A DNA stretch of 64,000 nt from Sphingomonadales bacterium (lineage in GTDB: Bacteria; Pseudomonadota; Alphaproteobacteria; Sphingomonadales; Sphingomonadaceae). Location: assembly GCA_016704425.1 (NCBI GenBank), contig JADJAC010000002.1:62001-126000 (forward strand), in the 5' to 3' direction. Under the pieces are notes generated by a model. It saw only the letters and a list, made by a program, of their open reading frames with translations. It did no database searches and had not been told where the DNA came from. Of the stretch, positions 55,816 through 63,137 are shown piece after piece. Positions within the stretch are counted from its first letter, which is position 1. Every line of letters starts with the position of its first letter. The position numbers and the translations under genes are program-made.

Positions 55816-56972
55816 AACCCGCCATTGTCTTTGTCGCACCGCACCGCCTGCCGTTTCTGGTTGGCACCGTCCAACTGGGCGCGCTGATGCTATGGTGGCT
55901 GGTGGCGCTGTCGGGCTTGCATTTCGGCACCGCCGCGCCGCCCGGGGACACGATTCCGCCTTCGCTGCTGCATGCCCCCTTGTTGATGTACCTCGCCATT
56001 CCGCCGTTTTTCTTTGGCTTCCTGCTCACCGTGTTTCCGCGATGGATGGGCTATCCGGACCTGACAAAGACGGCCTATGCGCCGGTCGGGTTCGGCTATG
56101 CTGCGGCGGCAGTGACAAGCTGGTGGGGGTTGGGCGCAGGTAGCGACTTTGTTGTAGTGATCGCTTTTGCCTTGGCTCTTATCGCCTGCCTTTGGGGGAC
56201 AGGTACGTTACTGTCGGTTGCCCTGCGCGAGCGACGCGACGGTAAAGGGCCGACATGGCATGGCTGGTCAATCCTCGCTGCCTTTGCGTTCGGACTTGGG
56301 GGGCAGACCGCTTTCCTGATTTTTCTGGTGCAGCCTTCGGCGACAGACACATTGCTGATCGCCAACCGGCTTGGCTTATGGGCGTTCCTGCTGCCCGTGT
56401 TCCTGACCGTTTGTCACCGTATGGTGCCCTTTTTTGCGGGCAATGTGGTTGAAGGCTATGCGCGCTGGCGGCCCGACTGGCTGCTGGCTGCATTATGGGG
56501 CGGGACAATAACAATGCTGGCCGGAGCATTTCTCGATTTTGTTGTGTTGACGACCACAGGGGCTGCGTTGCTCGCTGGATTGACCGCTTTGATGGCTTTC
56601 AAATGGTGGCCGCGCGGTACAGCACCTGCCTTGCTCTGGGTGCTCATCATTGGATTTGCCTGGGCACCGGTAGGTTATGCTTTGACCGCCTTGTACAGCC
56701 TCGGCCTGCCGCTTGGCCGCGCGCCCGAACATGCGCTGACCATCGGGTTGGCGAGCAGCTTGATTGTGGCCATGGTGACCCGTGTGACGCAGGGCCATTC
56801 GGGAAGGCCACTCGAACTACCGTTCGTCGGCAAATTTGCCTTTGCTGGTATCCAGGCCGCAGCCATAGCGCGCACCCTTGCCGCCATCCACGAAGAGAAC
56901 GGCCCGTGGTTGGTCATCTCGGCGGCGCTGTTCCTTTCGCGCTGGCACCTTGGGCAGCGCGAAATATTGTGA
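55812..56972 (+). CDS. nnrS: NnrS family haem-copper membrane protein
   Basis: 386 aa from the GTG at 55,812. Twelve membrane segments; FLVGTVQLGALMLWW, FLLTVFPRWMGYP, VFLTVCHRMVPFFAGNV and VTRVTQGHSGRPL are the family marks, with the His residues that hold haem. NnrS proteins protect against nitric oxide that arises from nitrite and are classic members of FNR/NNR regulons. Here it fits the nitrite made by NarG. Confidence 0.9.
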   Translation: MKPAIVFVAPHRLPFLVGTVQLGALMLWWLVALSGLHFGTAAPPGDTIPPSLLHAPLLMYLAIPPFFFGFLLTVFPRWMGYPDLTKTAYAPVGFGYAAAAVTSWWGLGAGSDFVVVIAFALALIACLWGTGTLLSVALRERRDGKGPTWHGWSILAAFAFGLGGQTAFLIFLVQPSATDTLLIANRLGLWAFLLPVFLTVCHRMVPFFAGNVVEGYARWRPDWLLAALWGGTITMLAGAFLDFVVLTTTGAALLAGLTALMAFKWWPRGTAPALLWVLIIGFAWAPVGYALTALYSLGLPLGRAPEHALTIGLASSLIVAMVTRVTQGHSGRPLELPFVGKFAFAGIQAAAIARTLAAIHEENGPWLVISAALFLSRWHLGQREIL

Positions 56973-57006
56973 TTTACCTCTCGCCCCGAAAAGACGGAAA
57001 GGCCGG

Positions 57007-57615
57007 ATGACTCCTCACCTGACCCCGGACGATGCTCTTGCACTTTTAAAGGATGGCAATCGCCGCTTCCTCGAAGACGAACCGCTTGCCGTGCATGGTG
57101 ACCGGATGAGCCGCCTGCGCATGGCCGCAGCCCAGCGTCCGATCGCCGCCTATCTCAGCTGCTCGGACTCGCGCGTTGCCCCCGAGTTGTTGTTCGGACG
57201 CGGACTGGGCGAATTATTCATCGTGCGCAACGCCGGTAACAGCCTGTGTTCGACCGCGTTGGGCAGTCTCGAATTTGCGGTCACCGCGATCAGCGTTCCT
57301 CTTATCGTCGTGATGGGCCACGAAAATTGCGGTGCCCTGCGCGCCGCCGTTTCGGTGGTAAAGGACCATTTCGGCTATTCCGCCAACATCAACAAGGTGC
57401 TCCAGCCGCTTTACCCAGCCATCATGGAGGTGGGTGAGGTTTGTGCGCACGACTTGGTCAACGCCGCCGCCCGCCACAATGTCCGCCGCGTCGTGCGTGA
57501 ATTGCAGGAAGAAGCATCCCCGGCACTGCGCCGACCACAGGAATTGGGGACTTTAAAAGTTGTCGGTGCCTATTATGAACTGGCCAGCGGGGAGGTGGAG
57601 TGGTTGGACAACTGA
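57007..57615 (+). CDS. Beta-class carbonic anhydrase
   Basis: 202 aa from the ATG at 57,007, with GGAAAGG before it. Zinc ligands C in LSCSDSRV and H, C in VMGHENCGALRA; all beta-CA motifs are intact (FIVRNAGN). It interconverts CO2 and bicarbonate in the cytoplasm. It follows nnrS by 34 bases in the same direction and may be part of the same FNR-controlled transcript. Confidence 0.95.
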   Translation: MTPHLTPDDALALLKDGNRRFLEDEPLAVHGDRMSRLRMAAAQRPIAAYLSCSDSRVAPELLFGRGLGELFIVRNAGNSLCSTALGSLEFAVTAISVPLIVVMGHENCGALRAAVSVVKDHFGYSANINKVLQPLYPAIMEVGEVCAHDLVNAAARHNVRRVVRELQEEASPALRRPQELGTLKVVGAYYELASGEVEWLDN

Positions 57616-57915
57616 AATGTCAGGAACGACAACATCCGGTAAACTCCCTTTATCGAACTTACGCAGTATTCTGACGGTCCAAAAAATCATCCCTTTTTAT
57701 GACTAATCCACGCCCCTGACCGGACCCGGCCAGGTCTGCAACCCGCGCTCATGCGGACCGTGTTGCTGCGCTTCGCTCCGTTGCCCGCACCACTCCTGTA
57801 AGCGGGGTTTCCCTCACTGCGCTCGGTGCAGCCCTGACCGTGCCTGGTCATAACGGGGCTCAGTCAAAGGGATGGTCCCTTGGACGGTTAGAAACAGCTT
57901 CGAAAGGTATACTCC
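57616..57915. other. 300-base gap between cargo and transfer module
   Basis: No gene is seen. It holds an inverted repeat AAGGGA-TGG-TCCCTT at 57,867-57,881, 35 bases before ssb, which could be an operator, and a GC-rich stretch with small stems (ACCCGGCCAGGTC, GCGCTCGGTGCAG). It marks the change from respiratory cargo to plasmid-like genes. Confidence 0.5.
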
Positions 57916-58284
57916 ATGAAAAACACAGTCACTCTAGTCGGCTTCGTTGGCAACACTCCGGAAGTCCGTAACACCCAGTCAGGGGCATCGATCACTACCG
58001 TATCGCTGGCCACAACCCGCAGCTTCAAGGACGGCGAAGGCAACCGCCAGACCGAGACCGAGTGGCACCGGATCACCTGCTTCAACGGCGTCGGCAAATG
58101 CGTCGCTGAGCATGTCGCCAAGGGTGCAATGATCATGGTAACGGGGCGTATCCACTACACCAAGTGGACCGATCAGAATGGCACCGACCGTTACGGCTGC
58201 GAGATCATCGCCGAGCAAGTTGACTTCCTCGCTAAGGCAAAAGAAGCAACTAAGGATGAGCCCAAGAAGCGGCGCTCGAAGTAG
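57916..58284 (+). CDS. ssb: Single-stranded DNA-binding protein, plasmid type
   Basis: 122 aa with one OB fold: NTVTLVGFVGNTPEVRNTQSG, TEWHRITCFNG, VTGRIHYTKWTDQNGTDRYGCEII. The tail is short and basic (KKRRSK) and lacks the DDDIPF tip that recruits partners in chromosomal SSB, which points to a mobile-element copy that protects transferred strands. It precedes the tra genes on the opposite strand. Confidence 0.93.
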   Translation: MKNTVTLVGFVGNTPEVRNTQSGASITTVSLATTRSFKDGEGNRQTETEWHRITCFNGVGKCVAEHVAKGAMIMVTGRIHYTKWTDQNGTDRYGCEIIAEQVDFLAKAKEATKDEPKKRRSK

Positions 58285-58394
58285 CGCCGCTACATCGCGA
58301 ATGACGAACTCCCAAGTGGCTTCGCAACGACGGTTGCGGAGCTATTTCTATTTCACAGTCACAGAGTATTATTGCAAGCTCTGCAGAAGGGGCC

Positions 58395-58634
58395 TCAGGT
58401 CGCGTCCTTTGAGGATTCTGTCTCAAACGCCCGTTTCCCTCTCCGCTTCCAAATCGCTAATGCCTGTTCGCGGTTCTCGCTGCGCAGCTTGATCGCGACG
58501 GTCAGGAACGCGCCATACAGTGTCGCACGGTCATCGTCGGTGAGTTCGACCAGTCGGGCTTTCACGACTAGTCCGCCCAGCTCGATCAGTTGCCGTGTGC
58601 GGTCGCGTCGCTTTACCTGCCATTCGCGCATGTC
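58395..58634 (-). CDS. traD: Conjugal transfer protein TraD (Ti type)
   Basis: 79 aa from the ATG at 58,634, which follows the traC stop by 19 bases; longer starts would run deep into traC. RTRQLIELGGLVVKARLVELTDDDRATLYGAFL is the TraD signature. Small accessory factor of the relaxosome in Ti-like systems. The usual next gene, traG (coupling ATPase), is absent. Confidence 0.82.
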   Translation of the reverse strand, partial: DMREWQVKRRDRTRQLIELGGLVVKARLVELTDDDRATLYGAFLTVAIKLRSENREQALAIWKRRGKRAFETESSKDAT

Positions 58635-58653
58635 GGTTCGTGCCTTTCGTGCC

Positions 58654-58959
58654 TCAAGCCGGTGCCGTGCCGCCGTCAGGTGTGCGAGCGCTGTCTGGCT
58701 GGCGTTCAGTTCCTTCGCCACGCTTTCGCGCCGCCCCTTGAAAGAAGGCATTGCCGCGTTTGCGCCAGCTCTCCCTTTTTGCGGCATCGGTGGTTTCGAC
58801 GATGGACAATAACGCACCGGCGAGCGTTTCCGCGTCCATTCCGTCGGCTCCGGTTGCTATCACCAGTTCGCCAAGTTGCTGGACGCGGCGTTCTTTGAGT
58901 TGTTTTGCTCTTTCGGCAAGTGCCTTCAGTTCCGAATCAATATCACGGGGTTTGCGCAT
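58654..58959 (-). CDS. traC: Conjugal transfer protein TraC (Ti type)
   Basis: 101 aa from the ATG at 58,959. A helical, charged start (DIDSELKALAERAKQLKERRVQQLGELVIATGADGMD) matches TraC-like accessory proteins that bind near oriT. The order traD-traC-oriT-traA, with traA divergent, is the Ti/RSF1010-like arrangement. Confidence 0.78.
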   Translation of the reverse strand: MRKPRDIDSELKALAERAKQLKERRVQQLGELVIATGADGMDAETLAGALLSIVETTDAAKRESWRKRGNAFFQGAARKRGEGTERQPDSARTPDGGTAPA

Positions 58960-59074
58960 CTTCTGTCTCCATTGAGAGTTTATGCACCCATCATAATATC
59001 GCGCCGCTCCTATTGCTGTAGAGTTGTCGAGACAGTCTGACACCACCTAGTCCCGAGCAGGATTTTATCATGGG

Positions 59075-59102
59075 AGGGCGCGCTTATACGTCGTGCCGAC
59101 GT
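59075..59102. other. Origin of transfer (oriT) with Ti/RSF1010-type nic site
   Basis: On the minus strand CGTATAAGCGCGCCCT differs at one base from the TAAGTGCGCCCT nic consensus of the IncQ/Ti family. Directly beside it ACGTCG-TGC-CGACGT forms a perfect hairpin (59,088-59,102). It lies between divergent traC and traA, exactly where Ti plasmids carry oriT. The other bases of 58,960-59,131 hold the two promoters, not resolved. Confidence 0.8.
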
Positions 59103-59131
59103 GGCTTTGATGGCGTAGATGGATTGCCATC

Positions 59132-61995
59132 ATGGCAATCTTCCATCTCTCGGTAAAAGTCATCAGCCGCGCCAGCGGGCGCAGCGCTGTTGCCGCTTCG
59201 GCCTACCGTGCAGCCGAACGGCTGCACGATGAGCGGCTCGACCGTGACCATGACTTCACCAACAAGGATGGCGTCGTTCATTCCGAAGTGATGCTGCCCG
59301 AGGGCGCGCCGCCCGAGTTTGCAGACCGCGAGAAACTGTGGAACGCGGTCGAAGCTGCCGAGAAGCGCAAGGACGCGCAGCTCTCCCGCGAGGTAGAGTT
59401 CGCGATTCCGCGCGAGATGAACAAGAGCCAAGGGATTGCGCTGGCCCGCGACTTTGTGAAGACCGAGTTCGTCGAGAAAGGCATGATCGCCGATCTCAAC
59501 GTGCATTGGGATATCGGAAAGGACGGGCTGGCCAAACCGCACGCCCACGTCATGCTGACCATGCGCGAAGTCGGGAAGGACGGCTTCGGTCCAAAGGTGC
59601 GCGACTGGAACAAGTCAGAGCTGGTCGAACAATGGCGCGAACGCTGGGCCGATCATGTCAATCAGCGGCTGGCCGAACTGGACATCGACGCACGCGTCGA
59701 TCATCGCAGTCTGGAAGCGCAGGGCATAAAGCTGGAGCCGCAGGACAAGATCGGACCCGCCGCCTCGCGCATCGGTGGACGCGGGCTTGAGGCCGAGCGC
59801 ATCGAGGAACATCGCGCTATTGCACAACGCAATGGTGAGCGGATCATCGCAAATCCCGATGTCGCGCTCGACGCGATCACGCACAGCCAAGCCACCTTCA
59901 CGAACCGCGACCTTGCCACATTCGTTCATCGGCATAGCGACGGGAAGGACCAGTTCGATGCGGCACTAAGCGCAGTGCGCGGATCGGCTGATTTCATTGC
60001 TTTGGGCAAGGACGGGCGCGGCGAGGACCGATTCACTTCGCGGGCCATGATCGAGACCGAGCAGCGGTTGCAGCGCGCATCGGAATTGACGGCTGAGCGC
60101 GAACGGCATCGCGTTGGCGAGGACAAACAAACGAGCGCGCTGGCGCGCGCCGAGGAGCGCGGCTTACTGCTATCGGGAGAGCAGCGCGCGGCGTTCGAGC
60201 ATGTGACGGATGGGCGCGGCCTGAGCGTCGTTGTTGGCTATGCCGGGACCGGCAAGAGCGCGATGCTTGGCGTCGCGCGCGAAGCATGGGAGAATGCGGG
60301 TTACGCCGTTCGCGGCGCAGCGCTGTCAGGCACCGCTGCCGAGGGACTTGAAAAAGGTTCGGGCATTGCGTCGCGCACTATCGCCAGCCTTGAACATCAA
60401 TGGGGGCAGGGCCGCGAACAACTGACTTCGCGTGACGTGCTGGTGATCGACGAGGCAGGCATGGTCGGCACGCGCCAGATGGAGCGTGTGCTGTCACACG
60501 CCGCCGATGCAGGCGCGAAAGTTGTGTTGGTCGGTGACCCGCAACAGTTGCAAGCCATCGAAGCAGGGGCCGCGTTTCGCGCCATCCACGAACGGCATGG
60601 CGGTGTCGAAATCAGCGAAGTGCGCCGCCAGCGTGACGGCTGGCAGCAGGATGCCACGCGGCACCTTGCTACGGGGCGGACAGGGCAGGCTATTCATGCT
60701 TACGGTGAACACGGCATGGTGCATCCCACCGAAACGCGGGAGGCGGCGCGCGAAGAGTTGATCAGGGCAGTCCCGGTGATACACGGATCATCCTCACCCA
60801 CACCAATGACGAGGTGCGCGAACTCAATGAAGCCGCTCGCGGGCGTATGCGAAACGCGGGTGAGTTGGGCAGTGACGTATCGATCAAGGCCGAGCGCGGC
60901 GAGCGGCAATTTGCCAGCGGCGACCGCATCATGTTCCTGCGCAACGAGCGCGAGCTTGGCGTCAAGAACGGCACGCTGGGCATGGTCGAGCAGGTAACGC
61001 CGCAGCGCATGGCGGTGCGCACCAACGACGGGCGTGCAGTGACGTTCGATACCAAAGATTATGCGCATGTCGATCACGGTTACGCCGCGACGATCCACAA
61101 GGCGCAGGGCATGACCGTGGACCGGGCGCATGTGTTAGCCACGCCGGGCATGGACAGCCACGGGGCCTATGTTGCTTTGTCGCGCCACCGCGACGGCGTG
61201 AATCTGCATTATGGCCGCGACGACTTCGCCGATCAGTCGAAACTCGTCCGCACCCTCAGCCGCGAACGCGGCAAAGACATGTCGAGCGACTACAGCCCGG
61301 AACAGCGATTTGCCGAGCGGCGCGGGATCACGTTCCGCCAGCGGATTGTTGAAATCGCGCGGCAGTTGCCGGAGCGTGCGAAATCCATCTTCGCCAACTT
61401 CCGCCCGCAGGCGCAGAAGCTGGAACCGTCGCATGCCGAACAGGCCGACCTGTCGAACCAGCGCCGCGCGGTCGAACGCTTTGCCCGCGCCGCCGACGAT
61501 ATGGCGAAGATGCGCGAGCAGGGTTTGCCGGTCCTACCCCATCAGCGCGACGCGCTCGACAAGGCAGGGAAGACCCTCGAAGCGCTTCGGCCCCATGCCG
61601 CCGCCGATCTTGCCAGCGCCTTGCAGCGACAGCCAGAACTGACCCGCGAAGCAGCTGATGGACGCAGCCAGGGCGCGATCCGCGCCATGCAGCTTGAGTC
61701 TGAAATCCGTGTCGATCCTGTGCAGCGAGCCGACCGCTTTGTGAATGACTGGCAGCGGCTAGGGCAGGCACGCGCGGTCATGCAGCAAGGCGGCAACGAA
61801 AATGGCGCACGCCGTGTCGCAGGACGGATGTCCGACATGGCGAAAGGTCTGGAGCGCGATCCTCAGGTGGAATCGCTGTTGCGCAACCGGACGCGAGAAC
61901 TCGGTCTCGGCAAGGATATTGGGCGCGAGTTGTCGCGCGAACTTGCCGCGTCTGTGTCATTCGAGCGGACCCGCTCGATTGGAATGAGCCTTTAG
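59132..61995 (+). pseudogene. traA: Ti-type conjugative relaxase/helicase TraA, frameshifted
   Basis: Up to about 60,770 the frame encodes the MobA/MobL-type relaxase (AASAYRAAERL with the nicking Tyr, and the metal triad PHAHVMLTMREV) and the first helicase half (Walker A VGYAGTGKSAML, Walker B VLVIDEAGMVG). The frame then ends in nonsense at 60,997. From about 60,773 the next frame gives PGDTRIIL-THTNDEVRELNEAARG and the rest (GYAATIHKAQGMTVDRAH, VALSRHRDG) to 61,995. A stretch that normally links EELI to PGDTR also seems to be missing, so a small deletion, not a single base, is likely. The element cannot make full TraA. Confidence 0.88.
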
Positions 61996-62005
61996 GAGAA
62001 GTGAA

Positions 62006-62785
62006 ATGAACAATGCCAATACCGAAGAAGTGAAACTGGACATGGAGGCCGAAGCCGAAGACGAGGTCAAGCCTGAGCCACAGCCCGCTGAACCCAATAT
62101 CGACCCCGCTACTCAGGCGTTCGCGCGACTTGAGGGCGAAATGGCGCTTGTGCGGCGGGCGGTCGAACGCCTTGCAGCCGAACGGGCAGACATCGTTATT
62201 CCCGACTATGGGGCGACCCTCACCGATATGACCAAGCAATTTGCGGCGATATCGGAAAGCCTTGAAGACATTGCAGAACATCCGGCCATGCAGTTGACGC
62301 CCGAACGCTTGGGGGCGCGGATCGAGGCAGTTGCTGTCGCCGCACGTCGCGCCGATCACGAGAGAATCGATCAGGCGAGCAAGGAAGCGCGGCAAGCGGC
62401 GCACGATATGAAAGCGGCAATCACGCAGGTTAGCACCGCAGCCTATCAGCGCCGCCGACTTTGGCAGGGCATTGGCGGCGGTGCGCTTGCGGGCATCCTG
62501 CTATGGTCATTCCTGCCCGGAACCATCGCCCGCGCCGTTCCGGAAGACTGGCACTGGCCCGAGCGAATGGCGGCGAGGATGGTCGGCGAATCGTCGCGCT
62601 GGGATGCAGGCACGCGCCTTATGCGGAGCGAAAGCCTCCAAGCGTGGAACGCGCTTGTGCAGGCCGCCGACATGCTGCGCGATAATCGAGAAGCTATCGA
62701 GACTTGTCAGAAAACTGCCGCGAATGCGAAACAGCCGGTGCGTTGCACGGTCAGGATTCGGGCAGGGAGCAAGCCTCGCAATTAA
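62006..62785 (+). CDS. DUF6118 family protein
   Basis: 259 aa. An acidic start (MEAEAEDEVKPEPQPAEPN), a helical middle (FARLEGEMALVRRAVERLAAERADIVIPDYGATL), then one membrane segment (LWQGIGGGALAGILLWSFL) and a tail with two cysteines. Proteins of this type follow traA in many sphingomonad plasmids and elements; function unknown. AGGAGAAG lies just before the ATG, 10 bases after the traA stop. Confidence 0.75.
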   Translation: MNNANTEEVKLDMEAEAEDEVKPEPQPAEPNIDPATQAFARLEGEMALVRRAVERLAAERADIVIPDYGATLTDMTKQFAAISESLEDIAEHPAMQLTPERLGARIEAVAVAARRADHERIDQASKEARQAAHDMKAAITQVSTAAYQRRRLWQGIGGGALAGILLWSFLPGTIARAVPEDWHWPERMAARMVGESSRWDAGTRLMRSESLQAWNALVQAADMLRDNREAIETCQKTAANAKQPVRCTVRIRAGSKPRN

Positions 62786-62856
62786 CGGCAAAGCAGCATC
62801 CCGTCCGATTTCCAGTTCCACCACGGCCTACCGCAGCCCGGTCTGTCCAAATCAGA

Positions 62857-62876
62857 ATGTGGGAACGAATGTGGGA
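62857..62876 (+). repeat. Arm-type tandem repeat at the right island end
   Basis: Twenty bases identical to 32,232-32,251, same orientation: two ATGTGGGA copies spaced by ACGA. It lies 57 bases before the right core repeat, so in the excised circle it would sit on the far side of the core from the copy beside int. Confidence 0.65.
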
Positions 62877-62932
62877 TCAATTTTCGGAAAACTGCAATTT
62901 ATCGTGCAAAAACAACAAGATAAAGATCTTGA

Positions 62933-62947
62933 CTGGTGACCCCTACG
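62933..62947. repeat. Right att direct repeat of the island
   Basis: CTGGTGACCCCTACG, identical to the left copy. Here the match to tRNA-Glu continues for a further 33 bases past the repeat, unlike on the left. Confidence 0.85.
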
Positions 62948-62980
62948 GGAATCGAACCCGTGTTTCAGCCGTGAAAGGGG
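62934..62980 (-). tRNA. tRNA-Glu (TTC) 3' fragment
   Basis: Read on the minus strand, the anticodon loop CTTTCAC (anticodon TTC), a T-arm ACGGG-TTCGATT-CCCGT, acceptor strand AGGGGTC, discriminator A and CCA are present. The 5' half (acceptor GACCCCT, D-arm) is not found beyond it, and the anticodon stem is imperfect (TGCCC against GGCTG). It is not a working tRNA; it is the identity block carried by an integrating element. Confidence 0.8.
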
Positions 62981-63075
62981 CAATACAGACGCAAATCTGC
63001 GGTTCATTGGAACGCACTGAAACGGCAGGAAGCGCTAGATTACTGCGCCATTCATTGCTATGCCGTGCCTCATTG

Positions 63076-63096
63076 TCCCCAATGGTTCCCCAATGG
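63076..63096 (+). repeat. Tandem repeat between tRNA block and second integrase
   Basis: TCCCCAATGG occurs twice with an 11-base period (63,076 and 63,087), and its partial inverse ATTGGGGA follows at 63,110-63,117. It differs from the first island's ATGTGGGA arms, as expected for a different integrase. Confidence 0.6.
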
Positions 63097-63137
63097 ATAT
63101 TAGGGATTGATTGGGGAAGTTTTGAAAAGGCACCCAA

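Larger units (their letters stand above)
32098..62947. mobile_element. Integrative mobilizable nitrate-respiration island at tRNA-Glu
   Basis: About 30.8 kb bounded by a perfect 15-base direct repeat. A tyrosine integrase and two small HTH regulators lie at the left end; ssb, traD, traC, oriT, a broken traA and a DUF6118 gene lie at the right end. Arm-type repeats occur near both ends in the same orientation. The cargo is nitrate respiration, molybdenum cofactor synthesis, a class II ribonucleotide reductase, NO tolerance and a P450-rubredoxin-porin set. No TraG coupling protein and no VirB-type secretion genes are present, so at best it was mobilizable, and with traA broken it may now be fixed. 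Confidence 0.85.

Noticed and set aside
62934..63010. A complete tRNA-Glu gene on the minus strand
   Set aside because: Only the 3' half from anticodon loop to CCA is present; no GACCCCT acceptor strand or D-arm is found beyond it and the anticodon stem mismatches.
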